NCBI GenBank assembly: GCA_047517485.1
Contig: JAKZSU010000168.1
Span: forward strand, 1-14,225
Source: JAKZSU01 sp047517485
Lineage (GTDB): Bacteria; Pseudomonadota; Alphaproteobacteria; UBA7887
Length of the DNA stretch: 14,225 nucleotides
Direction: 5' to 3'
The notes beneath the pieces were generated by a model. The model did no database searches. It worked only from the letters and a program-made list of their open reading frames with translations, and had not been told where the DNA came from. A program made the translations under genes and the position numbers. Shown here one piece after another: positions 6,331 to 14,225 of this stretch. Numbering within the stretch: the first letter of the stretch is position 1; the number at the start of each line of letters is the position of its first letter.

Positions 6331-8033
6331 TGACCAGCCCAGACCGCCCGACGTTCGACGGCATGGCGCTCGAACAGCTCGAACAGGACCACGCCGCATG
6401 GCGCGACGGCGAATTGAAAACCTTCCTCGAACGCCAGCCCGAGGCCAAGTCCGCCTATCGCACCGGCTCCGGCTGGCCGGTCGAGCGCACCTACACCGCG
6501 CTCGACGTCGCCGACACGCCGTTGGCGGATATCGGCCTGCCTGGGGCTTACCCGTTCACCCGCGGCCCCTATCCGACGATGTATCGCGGCCGCACCTGGA
6601 CGATGCGCCAGATCGCCGGCTTCGGCACCGGTGCCGACACCAACCAGCGCTTCCGCTATCTCTTGGGCCAGGGCCAAACCGGGCTATCGACCGACTTCGA
6701 TATGCCGACCCTGATGGGCTACGATTCCGATCATCCGATGAGCCACGGCGAGGTCGGCCGCGAGGGGGTCGCGGTGGACACCATCGACGACATGGAGGCG
6801 CTGTTCGACGGCATCGATCTCACCGCGATCTCGGTGTCGATGACGATCAATCCGAGCGCCTGGATCCTCTACGCTATGTACATCGCGCTGGCGCGCCGCC
6901 GCGGCGACGATTTGAATGCGCTGTCGGGCACCATCCAGGCCGACATCCTCAAGGAATACGTTGCGCAAAAGGAATGGATTTTCCCCATTCGCCCCTCGGT
7001 GCGTCTGGTGCGCGATTGCATCGCCTTCGGCGCCGCGCACATGCGGCGCTACAACCCGGTCAATATCTCCGGCTACCATATCTCGGAGGCCGGCGCGACG
7101 CCGGTGCAAGAGGCCGCCTTCACCATGGCCAACACCATCGCCTATGTCGACGAACTGGTGAAAGCCGGGGTCGATGTCGACAGCTTCGCACCGCGGCTGT
7201 CGTTCTTCTTTGTCAGCCAGGCCGACTTGTTTGAAGAAGTCGCCAAGTTCCGCGCCTTGCGCCGGGTCTACGCCAAGATCATGAAGCAGCGCTTCGGCGC
7301 CAAGCGCCCGGAATCGATGCGCCTGCGCTTCCACGCCCAGACCGCCGCCGCCAGCCTTACCAAGCCGCAGTATCAGGTCAACATCGTGCGCACCGCCTAT
7401 CAGGCCCTCGCGGCCGTTCTCGGCGGCTGCCAGAGCCTGCACACCAACGGCATGGACGAGGCGTTCGCCATTCCCACCGAGGAGGCAATGAAGATGGCGC
7501 TGCGCACCCAACAGGTGATCGCCGACGAGACCAACGTGACGTCAGTGGTCGATCCGCTCGGCGGCTCCTATTACGTGGAAAACCTCACCACCACCATGGA
7601 ACGCGAAATATTTGCCATCCTCGAAAAAGTCGATGCCATGGGCGGCACGATAAAAGCCATCGAGGATGGCTGGTTTCAAAAGGAGATCGCCGACTCCGCC
7701 TACGATCACGCGCTGCGCAAGGCGAGCGGCGAGCACCCGGTGATCGGCGTCAACAAATACGTCGAGGACGGCGATGACGAGGCGGTCGAGACCCACCCGT
7801 ACGATCCGCAAACCGAAACCCGTCAGATCGCCGGCTTGCAGCGCACCCGCGAAGAGCGCGATGAGCCGCTGGTCCAAAAGCTGCTCGACGAGTTAGAGAC
7901 CGCGGCCGGCGACCCGGCCGCCAACATCATGCCAGCGACCATCGCCGCGGTCGACGCCCGCGCCTCGATGGGCGAGATCATCGAACGCCTCAAGACCCTC
8001 TGGGGCACCTATCGTGAATCCCCGGTGTTCTAA
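6327..8033 (+). CDS. hcmA: 2-hydroxyisobutyryl-CoA mutase large subunit
   Basis: This 568-aa substrate-binding TIM-barrel subunit of a heteromeric acyl-CoA mutase carries no B12 domain of its own, as in HcmA and IcmA. The barrel signature FTRGPYPTMYRGRTWTMRQ covers 77-95. Three positions separate it from methylmalonyl-CoA mutase: I96 where that enzyme has Tyr89, D123 in STDFD where it has Ala, and Q214 in VAQKEW where it has Arg207. Ile and Asp correspond to Ile90 and Asp117, described as specificity residues of Aquincola HcmA; both keep the same offset of six. The catalytic His is H251 in SGYHISEAGA. The protein ends WGTYRESPVF, typical of the family. Two adjacent ATGs (6327, 6330) are possible starts after GGAGG at 6318-6322. 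The reaction is 2-hydroxyisobutyryl-CoA to (S)-3-hydroxybutyryl-CoA. Confidence 0.93.
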   Translation: MMTSPDRPTFDGMALEQLEQDHAAWRDGELKTFLERQPEAKSAYRTGSGWPVERTYTALDVADTPLADIGLPGAYPFTRGPYPTMYRGRTWTMRQIAGFGTGADTNQRFRYLLGQGQTGLSTDFDMPTLMGYDSDHPMSHGEVGREGVAVDTIDDMEALFDGIDLTAISVSMTINPSAWILYAMYIALARRRGDDLNALSGTIQADILKEYVAQKEWIFPIRPSVRLVRDCIAFGAAHMRRYNPVNISGYHISEAGATPVQEAAFTMANTIAYVDELVKAGVDVDSFAPRLSFFFVSQADLFEEVAKFRALRRVYAKIMKQRFGAKRPESMRLRFHAQTAAASLTKPQYQVNIVRTAYQALAAVLGGCQSLHTNGMDEAFAIPTEEAMKMALRTQQVIADETNVTSVVDPLGGSYYVENLTTTMEREIFAILEKVDAMGGTIKAIEDGWFQKEIADSAYDHALRKASGEHPVIGVNKYVEDGDDEAVETHPYDPQTETRQIAGLQRTREERDEPLVQKLLDELETAAGDPAANIMPATIAAVDARASMGEIIERLKTLWGTYRESPVF

Positions 8034-8073
8034 CTCAGACTCTCGCACGGAACATTAGGACGAGGAGAACGCA

Positions 8074-8748
8074 GTGGGTTGGCTACTCATCGCGGTACTT
8101 GTTTCCATAGCCATCTTCGGCCCGACGATTTGGGTTCGCCGAGTCATGGCGCGCCACGCCGATGACCGTCCCGACCTGCCCGGTACCGGTGGGGAATTGG
8201 CGCGCCATCTTCTCGATGAATTCAAGCTCGACACCGTTGGTGTCGCGATCACCGAAGGCGGCGATTGTTACGATCCAAAAACCCGGACCGTTCGCTTGTC
8301 AGCGGATAATCACGACGGACGTTCAATCACCGCCGTCGCGGTCGCGACCCATGAGGTCAGCCACGCCTTACAACATCAGGAAAACTACCGGCCATTTTTG
8401 CGCCGGCAAGTTATCGTGCGCGCCGGAAGCCTGGTCGACAGCGTCGGCTCGGCGATATTGTTTTGCTTGTCGTTGGTCGGCGGCGCGGTGGTATCGCCGC
8501 GGCTGCTGTTGTTGGGTTTTATCGCGGTCATCGTCATGGGATTGGCGCGAGTCATTGCCCAGGCAACCACCCTCCCCGTCGAACTCGACGCCAGTTTCAA
8601 TCGCGCGCTGCCGATTCTGGCCCGCGATGGCTATCTCGAAAGCGACGACCTGATCAAGGCTCGGGAAGTTCTCAAGGCGGCGGCCTACACCTACGTCGCC
8701 GGCGCGCTCGCGCAAATCGTCAATCTCGTTCGCGCCTTCCGCCGGTAA
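8074..8748 (+). CDS. Membrane zinc metallopeptidase, YugP type
   Basis: This 224-aa protein of the neutral zinc metallopeptidase family (Zn_peptidase_2, YugP-like) starts at GTG 8074 after GAGGAG (about 8062-8067). It has an N-terminal membrane segment (about 3-20), the zinc motif HEVSH at 93-97 with catalytic E94, two adjacent hydrophobic segments (about 124-162), and ELDAS at 170-174, where E170 is the likely third zinc ligand. A last hydrophobic stretch lies near 204-218. It sits 40 bases after hcmA on the same strand, so read-through from the operon is possible, but its function looks unrelated (membrane protein quality control in general terms). The natural substrate is unknown. Confidence 0.88.
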   Translation: MGWLLIAVLVSIAIFGPTIWVRRVMARHADDRPDLPGTGGELARHLLDEFKLDTVGVAITEGGDCYDPKTRTVRLSADNHDGRSITAVAVATHEVSHALQHQENYRPFLRRQVIVRAGSLVDSVGSAILFCLSLVGGAVVSPRLLLLGFIAVIVMGLARVIAQATTLPVELDASFNRALPILARDGYLESDDLIKAREVLKAAAYTYVAGALAQIVNLVRAFRR

Positions 8749-8797
8749 TGCCGCCGTCGCGAGGCAGCGCGAGAGAGGATTTACCGCGCCCTTCGCC

Positions 8798-10356
8798 TCA
8801 CCCGTTCGGCTGCAGGCGCACCAGTTTCGGCACTCCCGGCGGGTACGACGAATAGGTCGCCCAGACGTCGCCGGTGTCCTCGTCGACCGCAATGTGGCGG
8901 ATGAAGCCCGGCTCGGTCGGCCATGGATAGCGCGCAAAGGTCTCGGTCGCCGGGTCGAAGCGGTAGATGCTGCTGTCGTTCGATCCGCTGACCCAGACGA
9001 TGCCGGTCTTCTGGTCGACCTCGACGTCGTAGGGACCGGCGGCCGAGGAGCCGAGATCATATTCGGTGAAGCGCTCGGTCTCGGGATCGAATTTCGCCAA
9101 TTTGCCGGCGGCGAACTCGGGAATCCACAAGATCCCGTCGGGGCCGAGGCCCGGGCGCCGCGGGCCCGAATTCGCGGTCGGCATTTGATACAGCTTGGCG
9201 TCGCCGGTCTTGGTGTCGTAGCCGACCAGCGTATTGGCGGTCAGCATGGTCACCCACAGTCGGTCCTTGTCGTCGACCTGCAGCCCATAGGGCAGCGGCA
9301 GGCCGTTTTCGTCAGACAGGTTGGCGCTCGGAATGGTCATCGTCTTGACCGCGCCGGTGCTGGCGTCGACCACGCCGATGCGTTCCGGTTTGCCGAAATA
9401 ATCATTGACCCAGATGTTGCCCTGGGAATCGAGATCGAGGCTGTGGGCGTACATGTCGGCGTCGAAGGTCTGGTAATCGCCCGACGCGATATCCAGCTTG
9501 ACGATCGACGAGGTGCCGCCGATGAGAATCCACAGGTCGCCGTTGCCGTCGAACTCGAGCGCGCGGACCTGCGCCAGGACGTCGGGGACGGCGTTGACGT
9601 GATAGGTCTGCACCGCGCCGCTGTCGGCTTGATAGGCCACGCCACGTCGTTGAAGAACCCGGTCACCCAGATGCGGCGGTCGGGACCGACCACCAGATCG
9701 TGCGGCAAGGAGAACGCCGCCGGCACCGGATACTCGGTGTAGCGGGCGCGCGCGACGTCGGCCGAGACCGGCGCCGGCGGGGTAATCGTCGCGACCCGCG
9801 CGGTGCTCAGGCTCTCGGCCAGCCATGTGGCGTAAGCCGCGTCGTCGAAGTCCGGCGGGGTGAGCCCGTAGACTTCGGTCGAGCGCATCAAGGCGATCGC
9901 TTCCGCCCACTGCGCCGCGTCGCGCGCCGCGCCGTCCTTGGTCACTCGGTCATGGCTGATCTCGTGACAAGAGATGCAGTTGATCATGAACGCGCGCTTC
10001 ATGTCGCCGTCGGGCAACAGGCCCATCCAGTGGGCGCCGGACAGCGCCTGCTTGGCGTCGGGAAGGGGGGTCAGCCGGAAATCAAGGGCGCCGCCATCGC
10101 CGGATACTACTTGCGCGGCGGAAAGCCATCCGGGTCCCTTGGCGGTGACGGTCTGCTCGCCGACCCGCAAGCCGGTCAACGCATAGACACCATCGCTGCG
10201 GGTGAACACGGTGACCTCGATCCCGGCGCCGCTTTTCGCCGAGACCATAGAGTCGGCCAGGCCATTGCCGCCGCTGTCGGTCACCCGACCGGTCACATCC
10301 GCCGTGGTCGCGCCGGCGACGCGCAGCGCCACCATCAGACCGCAAACCACAGGCAA
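8798..10356 (-). pseudogene. Secreted CarboxypepD_reg / cytochrome c / Vgb-like propeller protein, frameshifted
   Basis: Two overlapping reverse frames join into one protein of about 519 aa. The N-terminal part has a hydrophobic export segment (PVVCGLMVALRVAGA), a carboxypeptidase-regulatory-like beta domain (about 20-97; DVTGRVTDSGGNGL) and a haem c motif C127-I-S-C130-H131. Around residue 238 (about 9636-9645) the frame changes after WVTGFFND and continues in the other frame as VAYQADSGAVQTYHV. From there at least five Vgb/streptogramin-lyase-like propeller repeats run to the end (such as GLGPDGILWIPEF, GDVWATYSS). The shift equals one lost or two gained bases. The start is uncertain: TTG at 10356 is the only standard codon near, yet codons for KKIRKI precede it in frame, closer to a GGGGGAGG. 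Either the gene is decaying or the assembly has an error. A periplasmic electron-transfer or sensing role is plausible, but the function is unknown. Confidence 0.8.
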
Positions 10357-10391
10357 GATTTTTCTTATTTTCTTGAGCCGCCTCCCCCTGC

Positions 10392-10415
10392 CCCGATCGA
10401 TTTTCCTCGATCGGG
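10392..10415. terminator. 9-bp perfect hairpin downstream of the peroxiredoxin gene
   Basis: CCCGATCGA (10392-10400) and TCGATCGGG (10407-10415) pair perfectly around TTTTCC. It lies between the end of the reverse peroxiredoxin gene and the start of the reverse propeller gene. No U-run follows on either strand, so it may be a weak terminator or an mRNA-stabilising 3' stem. Confidence 0.4.
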
Positions 10416-10489
10416 TTGGTTCGGCGGACGTTTCTGGGCCGACGCGATCATAGCGAACGGGCGGCTCGGGCGTCGGCTATTTTGCCGAC

Positions 10490-11149
10490 CTATTCCGGCT
10501 GATCAACGAACCGCAAGTACGGCTTCGGCGCGTCCCAACCGTCGGGATACTTCTCCCGCGCCTGCTCGTCGGAGACCGAGGGAACGATGATCACCTTGTC
10601 ACCGGGCTGCCAATTGACCGGCGTCGCGACTTGGTGTTCGGCGGTCAATTGACACGACACCAGGGTGCGCAGCACTTCGTCGAAATTGCGCCCGGTGCTC
10701 ATCGGATAGGTCAGCATCAGCTTGATCTTCTTGTCCGGCCCGATCAGGAACACGGTGCGCACCGTCGCGTTGGTCGCCGCGGTCCGCCCCGTCGCGCTGT
10801 CGCCGGCGTCGGCCGGGAGCATATTGTACACTTTCGCCACCGCGAGTTCGGGATCGCCGATCAGCGGGTAATTCACCACATGCCCCTGGGTCTCCTCGAT
10901 ATCCTTGACCCACGCCTGATGATGGCTCACCCCGTCGATACTGAGCCCGATGATCTTGCAGTCGCGCTTGTCGAACTCCGACTTCAGCCCGGCGAGATAG
11001 CCGAGCTCGGTGGTGCACACCGGGGTAAAGTCCTTGGGGTGGGAAAACAACACCGCCCAGCCATCGCCGATCCAGTCGTGGAAGGTGATCGTTCCTTCCG
11101 TGGTATCGGCGGTGAAGTTCGGCGCCTCGTCATTAATCCGCAATGCCAT
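10490..11149 (-). CDS. Peroxiredoxin, 1-Cys (Prx6) type
   Basis: This 219-aa thiol peroxidase reduces H2O2 and organic hydroperoxides in the cytoplasm. The catalytic motif is HPKDFTPVCTTELG (37-50) with peroxidatic Cys45 and the conserved Thr42-Pro43. The long C-terminal extension (YPMSTGRNFDEVLR, then TPVNWQPGDKVIIVPSVSDE) is typical of the Prx6 subgroup. The ATG at 11149 is six bases after GGAGA; the reading frame continues upstream but without family similarity. Other cysteines (in KRDCKI and LVSCQL) are not at the usual resolving position, so an external reductant is likely. It lies downstream of the carbonic anhydrase gene with about 94 bases between, so it probably has its own promoter. 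Confidence 0.93.
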   Translation of the reverse strand: MALRINDEAPNFTADTTEGTITFHDWIGDGWAVLFSHPKDFTPVCTTELGYLAGLKSEFDKRDCKIIGLSIDGVSHHQAWVKDIEETQGHVVNYPLIGDPELAVAKVYNMLPADAGDSATGRTAATNATVRTVFLIGPDKKIKLMLTYPMSTGRNFDEVLRTLVSCQLTAEHQVATPVNWQPGDKVIIVPSVSDEQAREKYPDGWDAPKPYLRFVDQPE

Positions 11150-11243
11150 GTCGGTTCTCCACGATTGTGTGGCGGACATGGCATCGGTGGTCTTGTCTGA
11201 TTCCCGATACCAGGTCCGCCAGTTTGCGCGTGCTTTCAGTTTA

Positions 11244-11825
11244 TTACGAAACGCTGCCCGCCGCCATCGCTTCGGGGACTTCGACCAGTTTTCCGGACCC
11301 ACAGTCGTAGATGTAGCCGTAGACCGGAATGTTGGCCGGCACCAAGGGGTGCGACTTGATCCGTTGCACGTCCTCGAGCACGCTCTTGGCGTTGTCGCTA
11401 AACGGCAGCCAGCCGATAAAGTCGCCCTCGGTCGACCCCGGGCCGGCGCCGTTGTCATGCCATCCGGTGGCGTCTACGCTGGCGGTCTCCAGGCTGCTCG
11501 CCAGTAAGCCACGGATGATCTCGTCGGTGAACGTCAGCATGCCGCAATCGGTATGATGGATGACGAACCATTCACGGGTGCCGAGCAGCTTGTAGGAAAT
11601 CACCAACGAGCGGATCGCGTCGTCGCTGGCGCGGCCGCCGGCATTGCGGATGACATGCGCGTCGCCTTCCGCCAAGCCGGCATATTTCGCCGGATCGAGC
11701 CGCGCGTCCATGCAGGTCAAAATCGCGAAGTGACGGCCCGGCGGCATCGGCAAATTTCCCTTTTCGCCGAAATCCGCCGCGTAGTCTCCGTTCGCTGCGA
11801 GTACCTCGTCGTGTATCTGGCTCAT
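11244..11825 (-). CDS. Beta-class carbonic anhydrase
   Basis: This 193-aa enzyme interconverts CO2 and bicarbonate. Zinc ligands are C38 (in AILTCMDARLD), H91 and C94 (in HHTDCGML); D40 and R42 form the usual Asp-Arg dyad. RNAGGRASDDAIRSL (60-74) is the conserved helix of the small beta-CA group related to mycobacterial and cyanobacterial proteins. The start ATG at 11825 is well supported by GGAGGAATTCA immediately upstream, while the reading frame extends to 11933 without similarity. Translation ends at TAATAA, two stops in tandem. Bicarbonate supply for carboxylations is its general role; no link to the 2-HIBA operon is visible. Confidence 0.93.
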   Translation of the reverse strand: MSQIHDEVLAANGDYAADFGEKGNLPMPPGRHFAILTCMDARLDPAKYAGLAEGDAHVIRNAGGRASDDAIRSLVISYKLLGTREWFVIHHTDCGMLTFTDEIIRGLLASSLETASVDATGWHDNGAGPGSTEGDFIGWLPFSDNAKSVLEDVQRIKSHPLVPANIPVYGYIYDCGSGKLVEVPEAMAAGSVS

Positions 11826-11941
11826 TGAATTCCTCCCCATTTTCCCTGTTTTCTGGGTGTTACCGCGCCTCGCGGCGGTCAGCGCTGTTCTCTTCTTATC
11901 CGATTCATAACAGGACGCGGTGGCCGAGGCCAAGCGGTTGC

Positions 11942-11964
11942 AAACACATTTTTTTCATGTGTTT
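11942..11964 (-). terminator. Hairpin after the histidine kinase gene
   Basis: AAACACAT (11942-11949) and ATGTGTTT (11957-11964) pair perfectly around an AT-only loop with one cytosine. On the minus strand it follows the kinase stop codon by about 28 bases and precedes the carbonic anhydrase start. The stem is AT-rich and the U-tail short, so a terminator is only plausible. Confidence 0.4.
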
Positions 11965-11991
11965 TATCGCCGCGGGCATCGACGAACCGCT

Positions 11992-14225
11992 CTAGGTCGC
12001 CGCGTCGAGAGCCTCCCTGATCGCGCCGTCCAGGGTGCTGCTGGAGAACGGCTTGAGGATCGTCCGGCCGATCATGGCGCGCTCGTCGCCATCGGCCTTT
12101 GCCGCCCCTTTGAACCCCGTCATCAAAACGATCGGAATGTCACCACGTATGTGTCGCAGTTTCCGGGCCAGGTCCTCGCCGGTCATTCCGGGCATGGTTC
12201 GATCGGTCAGCACGATATCGAAATCGTCCGGCGCCGTGGTAAACGCCTCGGCGGCATCGCTGGCGTGGTTGAAGGACACTACCCGATAGCCCAGCGACGA
12301 CAGCATTTCCGCGACCATCTCGGAAACCTCGTTTTCGTCATCGACGACCATCACGCGTTCCTGGCCGCCCGTGGTCGCCGGCGCGAGCGCGGGGCTTTCG
12401 GTGTCGGTGGTGATCTTGGCCGGCAGGTAGACCGCGACCGTCGTTCCGACGCCGACTTCGCTCGACACCGCGATGTGGCCGCCATGGCCGGTGACGATGC
12501 CGTGCACCACCGAAAGCCCGAGCCCGGTGCCATGGCCCGCCTCCCGGGTGGTGAAAAAGGGCTCGAATATCTTTTGTTGGGTGGCCGTGTTCATGCCGCA
12601 GCCGGTGTCGCTCACACTGAGCTTGACGTGCGGTCCTTGCCCCAACATGACGTGGCTGTCCGCCAAGGCGGCGTCGACATCGCACATCGCAACCTCGACT
12701 CGCAAGATTCCTGAGTCGGCCCCGATCGCGCTCGCCGCGTTGGTGCACAAGTTCATCAGGACTTGATGAAGTTGTGTGGGATCGCCGGTAATCGGCGCGC
12801 AATCTTGGTTGATTAGCGAGTGAAATTCGATGGTCGACGGCAGGGCGGCGCGTAACAGCTGCAGGGTTTCCGCGACGATCGGACCGATAAGAACCGTATC
12901 TCTGGGCCCCGAGTCGAAGTGGGCGAAGGCGAGGATTTGTTGTACCAAGGCGGTCGCCCGCGCGGTGCCCCTTTCGATTGCCGCGACATATCGTTCGGCG
13001 TCGCTGTCGGGCGCGATCACCTGACCCAGCAACTCGGTATAGCCGCTGATCGGCGCCAGGATATTATTGAAATCGTGGGCGATTCCGCCGGCCAGGACAC
13101 CAATGGTTTCCATTCGCTGGGCTTGGAAGAGCTGATGCTTCAACTGCTCGCGTTCCTCGTCCGCCCGTTTGCTTTCGGTGAGGTCGTTGACGATCGTGAT
13201 CAATCCGCCATTCGGCAGGCGTTGGTCGCTGACCGAAAGTATTTGGCCGTTGTGATAGACAAACTCCGACGGGGTCCCGGGGTTATTCCTTTGTTCGAGC
13301 CTGGCCTCCCGCCACTCGCTCTCGCGCCCGATCGCGTTCGGATAGGCACCGGCGGCGACGATGGCTTCCAAATAATCCCGATACGGCATGCCGACCGGGA
13401 CATCGACACCCAGTGCCGCCTGCGTCAAGCGCCAGGATCGGTTGCTAATCAAGAATCGATCATCGCCATCCCACACCACGACCATTTCCGAGACGTTGTC
13501 GAAGGCCATCGCCAATTGCTCGCGCGCCGATCGAGCAAGCGCCTCGGCGGCCACTTCCTCGGTGACGTCGGTTGACACGCCGCGGTAGCCGGTAAATTCG
13601 CCCGCTTCGTCGAAAGTCGGCACGCCGCTCACTCTAAACCAATGCGGACCGTCCTCGGCGTATTCGACAATGTAGACGAAGTCCTTGAACGGCCGATGAT
13701 GTTCGAGATCGTCGAGATGTTGGCGCCATTCCGGCGCCCTCGCTTGCTGATCGCTCTTCGAGCCGATTTCAAATCGGGTATACCCGGTACTATGTTTCGG
13801 GCGGTACGCCGGATTTTTAAGATCGCCGTCGATGAAGGATTTGAAGCGGTGATCCGCGTCGGTTTCCCAGAACCAGTCGGATCCGGCGGTGGCGAAATCC
13901 TTGATCCGCGCGTCGCTCTCCTTGAGCGCGAGCTCGGCTTCCTTGCGGGCGGTAATATCACTCACCACCGCTTGCAGCGCGGGCCCACCTTCCCATTCGA
14001 CGATCTTGGTCCGGTTTTCCAACCAGATCGTGCTGCCGTCCTTACGCAGGCCGCGAACTTCGTAACTTTCGGGCGCCGGCTCGCCGCTTAGCAGCCCGTT
14101 GAAAAAGGCGCTATTGACCGGGTTTCACTCGACGGCGAAACATAACGCGACGAAGGCGGTTTCGCCATCCTCCGAGACGATGAGGACCATCTGAGCGACC
14201 AGAACGGCTCCAGCTGGCGCAATAA
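11992..14225 (-). CDS. Hybrid PAS sensor histidine kinase with receiver domain (partial, internal stop)
   Basis: Positions are numbered from a TTG at 14022. The order is the end of one PAS/PAC (1-30, ending VVSDITARKEAE), a second PAS (about 35-160), a third (about 165-290), HisKA with phospho-acceptor H316 in GGIAHDFNN, HATPase with N box near LMNLCTNAA (422-430), G boxes SDTGCGM and GHGTGLGLSVVHG (497-509), then a receiver with D561-D562, phospho-acceptor D607 in LTDRTMPGMTG and K657 in LKPFS. No membrane segment is visible. Coding similarity continues upstream of 14022 (LLSGEPAPESYEVRGLRKDG, a standard PAS end), but an in-frame TGA occurs at 14125-14127 and the PAS core there seems shortened. 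The frame stays open to the window edge. The gene is therefore partial and may be damaged at its N-terminus. The stimulus is unknown. Confidence 0.88.

Noticed and set aside
5311..6399. Reverse ORF of 362 codons opposite meaH
   Set aside because: Composition is a codon shadow of the GTPase gene; no recognisable domain.
6327..8033. Methylmalonyl-CoA mutase for the large mutase subunit
   Set aside because: Carboxylate-binding Tyr and Arg are replaced by Ile and Gln, the B12 domain is a separate protein, and a ligase gene is in the operon.
11171..11221. GGCGGAC/GTCCGCC pair between the carbonic anhydrase and peroxiredoxin genes
   Set aside because: Seven-base arms with a loop of 37 bases are common by chance in this GC-rich DNA.

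Overview
The window is GC-rich bacterial DNA, with codon use, ribosome-binding sites and protein families that suggest an alphaproteobacterium, possibly of the Rhodospirillales. That placement is inferred from style, since no rRNA or other marker gene is present. No tRNA, CRISPR array, insertion sequence or phage gene was seen.

Left edge (1-657): two 92-bp tandem repeat units and a partial third, each followed by or containing a strong hairpin. Next comes a small reverse-strand ORF (237-461) whose stop codon lies inside the third hairpin. A short regulatory-looking stretch holding a perfect inverted repeat leads to a forward VOC/glyoxalase-like gene (658-1032).

Core (1065-8033): a tightly packed six-gene operon, read here as a 2-hydroxyisobutyrate (2-HIBA) catabolic system. 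In order it encodes a thiamine-diphosphate 2-hydroxyacyl-CoA lyase-like enzyme, a GntR/FCD regulator, the small B12-binding subunit HcmB, an AMP-forming 2-HIBA-CoA ligase (Hcl), the G-protein chaperone MeaH and the large mutase subunit HcmA. HcmA carries the isoleucine, aspartate and glutamine that separate 2-hydroxyisobutyryl-CoA mutases from methylmalonyl-CoA mutases. A GntR-type palindrome overlaps the likely promoter. Hcl would make 2-hydroxyisobutyryl-CoA. The mutase would turn it into (S)-3-hydroxybutyryl-CoA, while the lyase could cleave it to acetone plus formyl-CoA. From what I know, bacteria described so far carry the ligase next to either the mutase (Aquincola, Kyrpidia) or the lyase (Actinomycetospora and other actinobacteria). 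Both behind one operator would be a two-branch pathway, and this is the main finding of the window.

Right part (8074-14225): a forward membrane zinc metallopeptidase of the YugP type, then four reverse-strand genes. These are a secreted protein with a carboxypeptidase-regulatory-like domain, a cytochrome-c CxxCH motif and a Vgb-like propeller, broken by a frameshift; a 1-Cys-type peroxiredoxin; a beta-carbonic anhydrase; and a hybrid PAS histidine kinase/receiver protein that runs off the right edge and has an in-frame stop in its N-terminal PAS region.
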